Shown in pieces: positions 51,100 through 59,636 of a DNA stretch of 64,000 nucleotides; the stretch's first letter is position 1, and each line of letters begins with the position of its first letter. The position numbers were made by a program, and so were the translations under genes. The stretch is from positions 310,001 to 374,000 of the forward strand of contig NZ_JADWPD010000003.1 of assembly GCF_017308975.1 (NCBI RefSeq). Reading direction: 5' to 3'. A model generated the notes under the pieces. The model saw only the letters and a program-made list of their open reading frames with translations, was not told the DNA's origin and did no database searches. This stretch comes from Amycolatopsis sp. MtRt-6. Lineage in GTDB: Bacteria > Actinomycetota > Actinomycetes > Mycobacteriales > Pseudonocardiaceae.

Positions 51100-51444
51100 T
51101 CAGGAATCCGTGGTGCCCCGCGTGAACCGCCGCAGCCGCTCACACGCGCCGAGCTCACCGTCGGTGTCGATGTCCACCCGGTAGGTGGCCATCACGCTGG
51201 TGGAGTCCGGGATCCGGGCCAGCTCGACGACGTCGATGAGCACGGACCAGCCGCCCTGGCCGCGGCTGCGGATCCCGGTCACGGCGTGCGGCGTGAGCCC
51301 GGTCACCATGCCGAACTGGGCGGTGGCCGCCTGAATGGCGTCGGCGGCGCGCAGCCGGGAAACGGTTTTCCCGGCAGCTTCGGGGGAAGTTTTGTTTTGC
51401 GCAGGGTCGTTTTGAGCAGGGAGCGGCAGTGGCGATTCCGTCAT
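51100..51444 (-). CDS. gvpO: Gas vesicle protein GvpO
   Basis: A 114-residue GvpO family protein: a variable N-terminus, then AADAIQAATAQFGMVTGLTPHAVTGIRSRGQGGWSVLIDVVELARIPDSTSVMATYRVDIDTDGELGACERLRRFTRG, the conserved domain. ATG 51444 follows GAGGAAAG. It heads the operon gvpO-J-L-S-K-A-F-NHL; the 186-base gap to the response-regulator gene presumably contains the promoter and shows no clear repeat. Confidence 0.88.
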   Translation of the reverse strand: MTESPLPLPAQNDPAQNKTSPEAAGKTVSRLRAADAIQAATAQFGMVTGLTPHAVTGIRSRGQGGWSVLIDVVELARIPDSTSVMATYRVDIDTDGELGACERLRRFTRGTTDS

Positions 51445-51630
51445 CGCTTTCCTCGTCGCGGGTGAGGGTGCCCACCGTAGCAACACGAAGGATCAACCGC
51501 AGCGCCGTCGCGGGACGGCATTTTTCACCGGTTCGCGGGTATTATTGGGCGATCCGCGGCAATCAGCGAGAGCAAATGGCGCAACCCGCGGGCGTCCGGC
51601 GGCACCAATTTCCGGAAAACGCGCGGTTGA

Positions 51631-52311
51631 TTACGATCGGGTAACGTCTACCAGCCGGTAGCCCACGCCGCGGACCGTCTCGATGGTGCGGGTGCCGAAC
51701 GGCGTGTCGATCTTGCGCCGCAGGTAGCCGATGTAGACCTCGACGACGTTCTCGTCGCCGTCGTAGTGCGCGTCCCAGACGTGGGTCAGGATCTCGTTCT
51801 TCGACAGCGCCGTCCCGGCCCGGCGCAGCAGGAACTCCAGCAGCCCGAACTCCCGCGCGGTGAGCTCGATCCGCTTTTGTCCTCTGTGGACGGTACGGGC
51901 GGAGGGGTCGAGCCGCAGGTCGCCCGCCTCCAGCACGGCGGGCCGGGCCGGGGCGCCGCGCCGCAGCAACGCGCGCAGCCGGGCGATGAGCACGACGAAG
52001 GAGAACGGCTTGGACAGGTAGTCGTCGGCGCCGAGGTCGAACGCGTCGGCTTCGTCGTACTCGCCGTCCTTGGCCGTCAGCATCAGCACCGGCGTCCAGT
52101 TCTCCGCCGCCCGCAGGCGCTTGAGCACCTCGTAACCGGACAGTTCGGGCAGCATGATGTCGAGCACCACGACGTCGTACTCGTGCTCGGTCGCCCGCCA
52201 GAGGCCCTCGCGACCGGTGTGCGCGACGTCGACGGTGAAGCCCTCGGCGACCAGCCCCCGCCGCAGCGTCTCCGCGAACTCGCGCTCGTCCTCCACGATC
52301 AGCAGGCGCAC
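51631..52311 (-). CDS. OmpR-family response regulator
   Basis: A 226-residue response regulator. The receiver has the acidic pair in IVEDERE, the phosphorylation Asp in VVVLDIMLPELSG, and K in DDYLSKPF. The OmpR-type winged helix ends with EVYIGYLRRKIDTPFGTRTIETVRGVGYRLV. GTG 52311 touches the last base of the histidine-kinase gene, so the pair is one operon with kinase first, an unusual order. Confidence 0.95.
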   Translation of the reverse strand: MRLLIVEDEREFAETLRRGLVAEGFTVDVAHTGREGLWRATEHEYDVVVLDIMLPELSGYEVLKRLRAAENWTPVLMLTAKDGEYDEADAFDLGADDYLSKPFSFVVLIARLRALLRRGAPARPAVLEAGDLRLDPSARTVHRGQKRIELTAREFGLLEFLLRRAGTALSKNEILTHVWDAHYDGDENVVEVYIGYLRRKIDTPFGTRTIETVRGVGYRLVDVTRS

Positions 52312-53699
52312 TACTCCTCCTTCGGCAGGTCGATCACCGGCAGCTCGATCACGAACCGCGCGCCGGGCTCGTCGGACTCGGCGTAGCGCGCCCGGCCGCC
52401 GTGGCGGGCCGCGATGCCGGCCACGATCGGCAGGCCCAGCCCGGTGCCGCCGTGCCCGCGCTGCCGCGACGCGTCGAGCCGGACGAACCGCTCGAAGATC
52501 CGCTCGCGGTCGGCTTCCGCGACGCCGGGGCCGTCGTCGCTCACCTCGACGACGGCGAGGTCACCGCGCACCGCGCTGCTGACGCGGATGCGCGAGCGCG
52601 CGTGCCCGCGCGCGTTGTCGACCAGGTTGCGCACCGCCCGCCGCAGCTGGGCCTCGCTGCCGTGCACCTTTGCCGGCCCAGCGCGGACCTCGACGTCCGC
52701 CGTGGTCTCGCCGCGGACCCGCTCGGCTTCGGCGCGGACGATGTCGTCGAGGTCGACCTCGGTGCGCTGCGGCCGGTCGGTGGCATCGTCGGTGCGGGCC
52801 AGCATGAGCAGGTCGTCGACGAGCTCGCGCAGCCGCGCGGTCTCGCGGCCGATCACCGGCACCAGGTCGCCGGTGCTCTCCGGGTGCCGCCCGGAGACGT
52901 CGAGAGCAGTGCTTATCGTCGAGAGCGGTGATCTCAGTTCATGGCTGGCGTCCGCGACGAACCGGCGCTGCGCGGCCTGGGCCGACGCGAGCCGGGACAG
53001 CATTTCGTTGAGCGTCACGGCCAGGCGGTACACCTCGTCGCCGCCCGGTGGCAGCGGCACGCGCGCGGCGAGGTCGCGCGTCGAGATCTCCGCGACGGTC
53101 CGGCGCATCCGCTCGACCGGCCGCAGCGCCGAGCCGACCGCGCGATACACCGCGAGCCCGGCGATCGCCAGCAGCGGCACGGCGATCAGGCCGAACAGCA
53201 GCGTCAACCGCGTCGAGGCCTCCGTCACCGGTTCCAGCGAGCGCGCGGAGATGACGGTGAACGGCCCGCCCGGCCCGTTCACCTCCTGCGACACGACGCG
53301 GTAGTCGTCGTTGTCGCCGTTCAACCCGAGCGGCAACGTCTCGACCATCTCGTGCCCGACGGCGGGGCGGGCCGTGGTCAGCGGCGGGTGCCCGACGATC
53401 GCCGGGTCGCTCGCGATCGGCGTGCCGCGCGCGTCGAGCACCTGCGTGACGGCCTCGGTGTCGCCGGTGCTGGCGACGTCGCTCGCGCTCAGGTCACGCG
53501 CGCCTTCGCGGATGAGCTGGATGGCCACCTGACGCCCGGTACCGCGGGCACTCTCGGTGACGCTGCGGTCGAGCGACTCCTCCAGCAGCAGCACCACGAC
53601 CACGCCGGCGGCGGCGATGGCCAGCGCCAGCGCGAACACCGCCACCGCGGTGGTGCGCATCCGGACGCCGGTCGCGGCGATCACCTTGCCCAGTCTCAC
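52311..53699 (-). CDS. Sensor histidine kinase
   Basis: A 462-residue membrane kinase. TM1 (MRTTAVAVFALALAIAAAGVVVVLLL), an extracellular sensor of about 130 residues, TM2 (LTLLFGLIAVPLLAIAGLAVYRA), HAMP, HisKA with SHELRSPLSTI, then the ATPase with NLVDNARGHA, VSDDGPGVAEADRERIFERF and GGTGLGLPIV. Signal unknown. GTG 53699 is used; no ribosome site precedes it and it may be leaderless. A palindromic repeat lies immediately upstream, and the longer frame into it is not coding. Confidence 0.92.
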   Translation of the reverse strand: MRLGKVIAATGVRMRTTAVAVFALALAIAAAGVVVVLLLEESLDRSVTESARGTGRQVAIQLIREGARDLSASDVASTGDTEAVTQVLDARGTPIASDPAIVGHPPLTTARPAVGHEMVETLPLGLNGDNDDYRVVSQEVNGPGGPFTVISARSLEPVTEASTRLTLLFGLIAVPLLAIAGLAVYRAVGSALRPVERMRRTVAEISTRDLAARVPLPPGGDEVYRLAVTLNEMLSRLASAQAAQRRFVADASHELRSPLSTISTALDVSGRHPESTGDLVPVIGRETARLRELVDDLLMLARTDDATDRPQRTEVDLDDIVRAEAERVRGETTADVEVRAGPAKVHGSEAQLRRAVRNLVDNARGHARSRIRVSSAVRGDLAVVEVSDDGPGVAEADRERIFERFVRLDASRQRGHGGTGLGLPIVAGIAARHGGRARYAESDEPGARFVIELPVIDLPKEE

Positions 53700-53721
53700 C
53701 AACGCAGCGTAACCGGCCCCA

Positions 53722-53808
53722 AGCGCCCCAATGTGGCCTTGGTTGCGTTGAACGCACCCAAGGTGGCCTTCGGTGCGTTGAACGCACCGAAGGCCACATT
53801 GGGGCGCT
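53722..53808. repeat. Palindromic repeat with 30-bp direct units, copy 2
   Basis: The outer arms are perfect 18-bp inverted repeats (53722-53739 and 53791-53808, AGCGCCCCAATGTGGCCT). Inside, two 30-bp units share GTGGCCTT and GCGTTGAACGCACC. The plan is that of the element at 1219-1307; the arms differ at matched positions. It lies between gatD (stop 53857) and the kinase start, both on the minus strand. Confidence 0.85.
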
Positions 53809-53856
53809 GGCCGGTGGCCAACAGCGGCGGGGCGGGAGGCTGGCTGGACCACGGGC

Positions 53857-54573
53857 TTACCGGCGGCGGCGCGGGGTGGCGAGCCGCTCCCCGCGGAGGC
53901 GCTCGACCTCGGGAACGCGCAACGGGCCGAGCGGGTGCCCGATCGTCCAGGCCAGCAGGAGGTCGGCCAGCGCGGGGTTGCGGGCGAGCGCCGGGCCGTG
54001 CAGGTAGGTGCCCACGACCCGGTCGGTCACCGCGCCCTCGGTGCCGTCGCCGTTGCCGGTGCCGCGCACGACCTGCCCGAGCGGCTCGCTGCCGGCACCG
54101 AGCTTGCTGACGCCGAGGTGGTTTTCGAACCCGGTCAGCGACTCGCCGGCCAGGAGCCGGGACGGCGTCGCGACCAGCTCGGCGACCGCGCGCTGCTCGC
54201 CGGGTTCGGTGGTGACGTCGAGCAGGCCGAGCCCGTCGTGGTCGACGCCGTCGAGGCCGCGGAAGCGGGTGCCGAGCACCTGCAGGCCGGCGCACACGCC
54301 GAAGACCACCGCGCCGGCCGCGACCGCCCGCCGCAGGCCCGGATATTTCCGCAGGTGCGCGGCGGCCAGCGCCTGGGCGCCGTCCTCGCCGCCGCCGAGC
54401 AGGTAGACGTCCAAAGTGGACGGGACCGGCTCGCCGAGCCCGACGGGGACCACCTCGGCGTCCAGCCCGCGCCACTGCAGCCGCTTGGCGAGCACCTGCG
54501 CGTTGCCGGTGTCGCCGTAGGTACCGAGCACCTCCGGCAGCAGAAGTCCGATGTGGACAGTCGACTCAGCCAT
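53857..54573 (-). CDS. gatD: Lipid II isoglutaminyl synthase, glutaminase subunit GatD
   Basis: A 238-residue class I glutamine amidotransferase of the GatD type. The nucleophile is C94 in VCAGLQVLG and the His is H192 in GTYLHGP. GLLLPEVLGTYGDTGNAQVLAKRLQWRG is the family's conserved N-terminus. With MurT it amidates the D-Glu of lipid II to D-isoglutamine. Its ATG overlaps the murT stop by eight bases. Confidence 0.95.
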   Translation of the reverse strand: MAESTVHIGLLLPEVLGTYGDTGNAQVLAKRLQWRGLDAEVVPVGLGEPVPSTLDVYLLGGGEDGAQALAAAHLRKYPGLRRAVAAGAVVFGVCAGLQVLGTRFRGLDGVDHDGLGLLDVTTEPGEQRAVAELVATPSRLLAGESLTGFENHLGVSKLGAGSEPLGQVVRGTGNGDGTEGAVTDRVVGTYLHGPALARNPALADLLLAWTIGHPLGPLRVPEVERLRGERLATPRRRR

Positions 54574-55795
54574 CGGGCAGCTTGCCCACCAGGTCGCGGA
54601 ACGCGGTGTAGTTGGCGACCAGCTCGACGGCGCCGGGCGGCAGCGCGTCGATCGCGGCGACCGGGTCGGGCTCGGCCCAGTGCGCGACTTCGGCGTAGCA
54701 GAGCCGCACGGAGAGGTCGGCGCCGCGCTCGCCGGTGACGACCACCTGGCGCCCGCGGAGCCGTTCGAAGTGCACGTCCCACAGCCAGGACAGGTCGCGG
54801 CCGTCGGCCTCCTGGGCGTTGACCGCGACGACGACGGGGGTGTCCTCGTCCAGCACGCGCAGCGTCTCCACCCAGCCGGCCGGGTTCTTGGCCAGCATCA
54901 GCCGCACGGAGTGCCGCGACCGGCGGATCGTCCGGTAGCGCCCGCCGATGTCGGTGATGGTCCGCAGCCGGGCGGCGGCGGTGTGCGGCGGCACGCCGAG
55001 CCGGTGCGCCGCGGCGAGCGCGAGGGCGGCGTTCGCGCGGTTGACCTCGCCTGGCAGCCGCAGGTCGAGGTCGACCTGGCGGCCACCGGGCGTCCGGACG
55101 AGCTCGCCGTCGAGGGTCCAGCCGGGTTCCGGCCGGGCGAGCCCGCACGCGCAGCTCCAGTGCCGATCGTGGGTCTCGACGCGGCCTTCGCAGCGCGGGC
55201 AGGCCGTCGAGTCACCGGTCCAGCGGCGGCCGGCACTGACCCACACGGGCTTCGCGGCCGCGCTCGCGGCGGAGGTCACCAGGACGTCATCGCAGTTCGC
55301 GACGACGACGGTGTGGTCCAGTTCGGCGATGGCGGCCCGCAGCTCCCGCTCGGTGGCGCGGACCTCGCCGACCCGGTCCAGCTGGTCGCGGCTCAGGTTG
55401 AGGAGGACGAGGACGGCGGGCCGGACCTGGTCGGCGACCCACGGCAGGTAGGTCTCGTCGACTTCGAGGACCGCGTAGGGCGCGTCGGGCCGGGCGGTCA
55501 GGGCGGCGAGGACGCCGTCGGGCATGTTGGCACCATCGCTGTTGGCGGCGACCTCGGCGAGCGTCTCGAGCGCGCGGGTGAGCATGAGCGAGGTCGTGGT
55601 CTTGCCGTTGGTGCCGGTGACGAGGACAACGGTGCGTTCCCGGCCGAGCCGCCGCAGGGCGGCCGGATCGAGGGCCAGCGTGACGCGGCCGCCGATCATG
55701 CCACCGCGGCCGAGCCCCGAGCTGCGCGAGAGCCACGAGGTCAGCCGCCCGGCGGCGACGGAGGCGCGGGTACGGAGAGGGCTTCGGACGGACAC
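54566..55795 (-). CDS. murT: Lipid II isoglutaminyl synthase, ligase subunit MurT
   Basis: A 409-residue Mur-ligase-like protein. The P-loop is VLVTGTNGKTTTSLML, a zinc-ribbon insert has CPRCEGRVETHDRHWSCACG with four Cys, and LDLRLPGEVNRANAALALAA is the central Mur motif. The C-terminal DUF1727 domain contains AKNPAGWVETL and VVAVNAQEADGRDLSWLWDV. GTG 55795 gives the usual N-terminus up to RGGMIGGRVTLALDP. It is essential in many actinobacteria. Confidence 0.95.
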   Translation of the reverse strand: MSVRSPLRTRASVAAGRLTSWLSRSSGLGRGGMIGGRVTLALDPAALRRLGRERTVVLVTGTNGKTTTSLMLTRALETLAEVAANSDGANMPDGVLAALTARPDAPYAVLEVDETYLPWVADQVRPAVLVLLNLSRDQLDRVGEVRATERELRAAIAELDHTVVVANCDDVLVTSAASAAAKPVWVSAGRRWTGDSTACPRCEGRVETHDRHWSCACGLARPEPGWTLDGELVRTPGGRQVDLDLRLPGEVNRANAALALAAAHRLGVPPHTAAARLRTITDIGGRYRTIRRSRHSVRLMLAKNPAGWVETLRVLDEDTPVVVAVNAQEADGRDLSWLWDVHFERLRGRQVVVTGERGADLSVRLCYAEVAHWAEPDPVAAIDALPPGAVELVANYTAFRDLVGKLPDG

Positions 55796-55967
55796 CGGCT
55801 GGATGCTGCCCGGCGGCCGCTGTGATTTTCCTGAGTTGGTGGCGGGGGTCTCTCGCGCTCGTGGGTGGGTGGGTCGGTGGGTTGGGCGGGTAGGCGGTTT
55901 GGGCGAAGCGCCTGGGCGGGGTGGACATCGACGATCGGGCTGCGCTTTTCGGCTCGGGCTGCGGATG

Positions 55968-56157
55968 CCGGCCGCGGCGGATCGGCTGGATCGCCGTCGA
56001 CCTCTCGCCTTCCGGCCGCAGCAGATCGGCCCAGACCGCGGCCGACCCTTCGCCCTCCGGCCGCAGCGGATCGGCCAGACCACCACCAACCCACGCCAGC
56101 CAGCCGCAACGGATCGGCCGGACCGCCGCCGACCCCACGCCATCCGGCCGCGGCCGG
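55968..56157. repeat. Four ~44-bp tandem repeats upstream of murT
   Basis: Units start at 55968, 56012, 56057 and 56101, each opening with a version of CCGGCCGCAGCGGATCGG and ending in GACC-rich sequence; a partial fifth begins at 56144. They fill the centre of the 793-base gap between murT and the IclR gene. Open frames through them are repetitive and have no good starts. The rest of the gap has a perfect DnaA box TTATCCACA (56311-56319) and an AT-rich promoter-like zone from 56420 to 56580. Confidence 0.75.
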
Positions 56158-56541
56158 CCTCACCCCGCGTACCACCGCTCACCCGAATCCCGGGCTCAGC
56201 ACCCTGCCGGGCGCAGCCGGAAACCCACCCCGCCCGCGGGGGCGCCCCCCGGGTCCAGCGTATCGGCGCGGACCGACAAGAACGGCGAATCAACCGCCGC
56301 CGACCGCGCTTTATCCACATTGCCGCCCACCTGTTGACAACCTCCGCGACATTCACGGATATGAACAACCGCCCGTCGAACCTGTCGAACACGACTGGTC
56401 GCGGCTCGCGCAACCGCCATAGGTAGGAAACTTAACCATCGGATGTTGAACCAATTAGCATCCACAACCACTCGCATTGTTCCGACTTATTCCAAGATCT
56501 TCCACAGATTCATCGGAGGTGTTACCGTCCAACCCCAGCCA

Positions 56542-56568
56542 GCGGAAAGGTGTTCCGCTGAGCGGGAA
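56542..56568. promoter_or_regulatory. IclR-type operator candidate
   Basis: GCGGAA-N5-TTCCGC (56542-56558) followed by GCGGGAA gives three alternating half-sites 20-47 bases before the IclR start. Palindromes of this AT/GC pattern are typical IclR operators, suggesting autoregulation of the IclR-lactate permease operon. Confidence 0.5.
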
Positions 56569-56588
56569 ATCGTCCAACGGAGGACAAC

Positions 56589-57371
56589 GTGGGACCTGAG
56601 CGCGGGCTTGAACAAAGCGGGACTCTCGAACGCGGCCTCGCCGTGCTGGAGCACGTCGGCCGGCATCAGGAGATTTCCACCAATGCGATCGCGCGGCAAC
56701 TGGGGCTTTCCCGCAGCGCCGCCTACCGGATCGTCGGCACCCTCAAGAACCTCGAGTACCTCGAGGCCGACCAGGTCACCGGGCGGGTCCGGCTCGGCAC
56801 CCGGCTCGTCGAACTGGGGGCGCGGGCGATGGCCGCCACCGATCTGCACCGGTGCGCCCCTCGGTACCTCGCCTCGCTCGCCGAACGGTCCGGGGAAACC
56901 ACCTACCTCGCCGTTCCCGACAACGACACCATGGTCTACGTCGCCACCGAACGCAGTGCCAGCGCCGTCACCCTCGCCTGCCGGCTCGGCACGCGGCGGC
57001 CGCAGCACGCGACGTCGCTCGGGAAGGCCTGGCTCGCCGCGCTGCCCGAGGCCGATCGGCTCGAACGCATCCGCCGGATGAAGCTGGACTCCCTCACCCT
57101 CAAGACCATCGTCGACCCGCATCGGCTGCTCGACGAGCTCGCGAGGACCAGCCGGCGCGGGTGGGCGGTCGACGAGGTCGAAAACGAGCCGGACGTCGGC
57201 TGCGTCGCCGCCGCCGTGCGGGACCACTCGGGGCGGCCGATCGCCGCCATCAGCGTTGCCGGGCCCGCGCCGCGCGTGCTGCGCCGGCTCGACGAACTCG
57301 GGGCCTCCGTGGCCGGGACCGCCGCCGCCCTGTCGCTGCGGCTCGGGTACGTCCGGAGCCGGCCGGCCTGA
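56589..57371 (+). CDS. IclR-family regulator
   Basis: A 260-residue IclR protein with the N-terminal winged helix (LERGLAVLEHVGRHQEISTNAIARQLGLSRSAAYRIVGTLKNLEYL) and a C-terminal effector domain (YLAVPDNDTMVYVATERSAS, HATSLGKAWLAALP, GWAVDEVENEPDVGCVAAAVRDHSG). GTG 56589 has GGAGG upstream. The lactate permease starts 15 bases after its stop, so the regulator probably responds to lactate or a related acid. Confidence 0.9.
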   Translation: MGPERGLEQSGTLERGLAVLEHVGRHQEISTNAIARQLGLSRSAAYRIVGTLKNLEYLEADQVTGRVRLGTRLVELGARAMAATDLHRCAPRYLASLAERSGETTYLAVPDNDTMVYVATERSASAVTLACRLGTRRPQHATSLGKAWLAALPEADRLERIRRMKLDSLTLKTIVDPHRLLDELARTSRRGWAVDEVENEPDVGCVAAAVRDHSGRPIAAISVAGPAPRVLRRLDELGASVAGTAAALSLRLGYVRSRPA

Positions 57372-57385
57372 GCGGAGGAGCCGAC

Positions 57386-59074
57386 GTGACCTGGGTCCAG
57401 GACTACCAGCCGGCGGGTGGGCTGTGGGTTTCCGCGTTGCTCGCCGCGCTCCCGATCATCGTGCTGCTGGTCTCGCTCGGGGTCATCCGGTTCTCCGCGC
57501 ACCTCTCCGCGGCTCTCGCCCTGGTGACGGCGCTCGGCGTCGCCCTTCTCCTGTACCGGATGCCGGCCGCGCTGACGTTCGGCTCCGCCGCGATGGGTCT
57601 CGTGTTCGGCGTCTGGTCGGTCGCGTGGATCGCCTTCCACGCCGTCTACTTCCACAACGTCACCGTCGCCACCGGCCGGTTCGACGCCATCAAACGCGTG
57701 CTCGCCGGGTTCAGCGAGGACCGGCGGCTGCAGGCGCTGCTCATCGCGTTCAGCTTCGGCGCGCTGCTCGAAGGCGTCGCGGGCGGTGGGTCGCCGATCG
57801 CGATCACCGCGGCGATGATGGCCGCGCTCGGGTTCCCGCCGGTGAAGGCCGTCGTGCTGGCGCTGCTGGCGAACACCGCCCCGGTCGCCTTCGGCGGGCT
57901 GGGCAACCCGCTGATCGTGCTCGGCAGGCTGACCGCGCCGATCATGCACCTCAAGCCGGAGCAGGCGACCGAGCTGTTCTCGGCGGCGGTCGGCCGCCAG
58001 GTCCCGGTGCTGGCGCTGATCATCCCGGCGTTCCTGGTCGTCGTCCTGGCCGGCTGGAAGCGCATGCTCGAGGTGTGGCCGGCGGTGCTGACCGCCGGGC
58101 TCGCGTTCGCGGCCATGCAGTTCGTCGCGGCCAACTACATCAGCGCCAGCCTGGTCGACGTCCTCGCCGCGCTCACCGCGATGGCCGCGCTGTGGCTCCT
58201 GACCCGGTTCTGGCAGCCCGCGACGGTGTGGCGCTTCGACGGCGAGGAAGCCGTCGCGACCAAGAGCCTCGGCGCCGCCCAGGCCGAGCGCGGCGCGCTG
58301 TACGCGTGGCTGCCCTACGTCATCCTGGTCCTGGCGATCTTCCTGACGCGGATCGGCACGATCTTCAAGAACCTCCCGACCTGGCTCGACCTGACGAAGC
58401 TGCTGCACCGGGCCGACTGGGTCTTCGCCTGGCCCGGGCTGCACAACCACGTCGTCCAGCACCCGCCGATCACGGCGAAGGACACGCCGTACGCGGCCAC
58501 GCTGACCGTCGACTTCCTGTTCTCGCCCGGCACGGTCGCGCTGCTCGCGGCGGTGCTCGCCGGGTTCGCGATGGGCGCACGGCCGAAACTGCTGCTGGCG
58601 ACGTACGCCAAGACGCTGCACCAGATGCGCTGGGCGCTGGCGACGATCTTCATGATCCTGGCGATCGCGTTCGTGATGAACTACTCGGGCGCGACGCAGA
58701 CGCTGGGCCTCGCCCTGGCGACGACCGGCGTGGTCTTCCCGCTGTGCTCGGCCTACATCGGCTGGCTGGGCGTGTTCCTGACCGGCTCGGACGCGTCGAC
58801 GAACAGCCTGTTCGGCCCGATGCAGGTGATCTCGGCGCAGCAGCTGGACCTCAACCCGATCCTGGCGGGCGCGACGAACACCTCCGGTGGCGTGATGGGC
58901 AAGATGATCTCGCCGCAGAACCTCTCGATCGGCGCGACGGCGATCGGGCAGAGCGGCAAGGAGGGCTCGCTGCTGCGGCAGACGTTCCTGTGGTCGCTGC
59001 TGCTCACCGCGGTGGTCGGCGTGATTTCGCTCCTCCAGGCGACGATCCTGACGGCGATGATCCCGTCGCCCTAG
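57386..59074 (+). CDS. L-lactate permease (LctP family)
   Basis: A 562-residue permease with 12-14 transmembrane helices. Family motifs are GALLEGVAGGGSPIAITAAMMAALGFPPVKAV, NTAPVAFGGLGNPL, LTGSDASTNSLFGPMQ and NTSGGVMGKMISPQNLSIGATAIG. It should import lactate or glycolate with protons. GTG 57386 follows GGAGGAG. It forms an operon with the IclR gene; no lactate dehydrogenase is adjacent. Confidence 0.93.
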   Translation: MTWVQDYQPAGGLWVSALLAALPIIVLLVSLGVIRFSAHLSAALALVTALGVALLLYRMPAALTFGSAAMGLVFGVWSVAWIAFHAVYFHNVTVATGRFDAIKRVLAGFSEDRRLQALLIAFSFGALLEGVAGGGSPIAITAAMMAALGFPPVKAVVLALLANTAPVAFGGLGNPLIVLGRLTAPIMHLKPEQATELFSAAVGRQVPVLALIIPAFLVVVLAGWKRMLEVWPAVLTAGLAFAAMQFVAANYISASLVDVLAALTAMAALWLLTRFWQPATVWRFDGEEAVATKSLGAAQAERGALYAWLPYVILVLAIFLTRIGTIFKNLPTWLDLTKLLHRADWVFAWPGLHNHVVQHPPITAKDTPYAATLTVDFLFSPGTVALLAAVLAGFAMGARPKLLLATYAKTLHQMRWALATIFMILAIAFVMNYSGATQTLGLALATTGVVFPLCSAYIGWLGVFLTGSDASTNSLFGPMQVISAQQLDLNPILAGATNTSGGVMGKMISPQNLSIGATAIGQSGKEGSLLRQTFLWSLLLTAVVGVISLLQATILTAMIPSP

Positions 59075-59084
59075 GCTGGGCGGC

Positions 59085-59636
59085 ATGAACGAGTCACTGG
59101 CCTCCTTCGGCTTCGAGCTGGGCCTGCTCAAGCGCGTCCGCCGGTCCGGCTGGTGGCACGCGGGCGTCCGCGACCCGGAGTCGGTCGGCGAGCACAGCCT
59201 GCGCGCGGCCCAGCTCGCCGCGCTGATCGCGGCCGAGGAGGGCGCCTCGCCGGAGCGGGCGGCGTTCCTCGCGCTGTGGCACGACACGCAGGAGACGCGC
59301 ACGGGCGACCTGCCGCTGACGGCCGGCGACTACCTGCGCAAGCCGGAACCGCGGCAGATCACCGCCGACCAGACGGCCTCGCTCCCCGCGCGGTCACGTG
59401 ACCTGGTTCGCGAGGCCGTCGACGAGTACGAGACCCGGACGTCGCCGGAAGCGTTGTGCGCCAAGGACGCGGACAAGCTGGAGATGCTGCTGCAGGCCTT
59501 GGAGTACCGGGACGTCGGCGTCCGGCCGGTCGACGAGTGGATCGAGTCGGCGCGGACGGGCCTCAAGACGGAGACGGCGCGGAAGATCGCCGAGGCGGCG
59601 ATGACGCTGTCCCCGCTCGCCTGGCGCGACCGTTAG
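59085..59636 (+). CDS. HD-domain phosphohydrolase (YfbR-like)
   Basis: A 183-residue HD-domain protein. Metal residues lie in VGEHSLRAAQL, WHDTQETRTGD and AKDADKLEMLLQALEY, the pattern of HD_3/YfbR 5'-deoxynucleotidases. It probably dephosphorylates nucleotides. It starts 10 bases after lactate permease and may be co-transcribed by chance. The stop overlaps the convergent SDR gene. Confidence 0.8.
   Translation: MNESLASFGFELGLLKRVRRSGWWHAGVRDPESVGEHSLRAAQLAALIAAEEGASPERAAFLALWHDTQETRTGDLPLTAGDYLRKPEPRQITADQTASLPARSRDLVREAVDEYETRTSPEALCAKDADKLEMLLQALEYRDVGVRPVDEWIESARTGLKTETARKIAEAAMTLSPLAWRDR

Noticed and set aside
52311..53852. Extension of the histidine kinase into the palindromic repeat
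   Set aside because: The extra 50 residues derive from the repeat; GTG 53699 directly precedes the first membrane helix.
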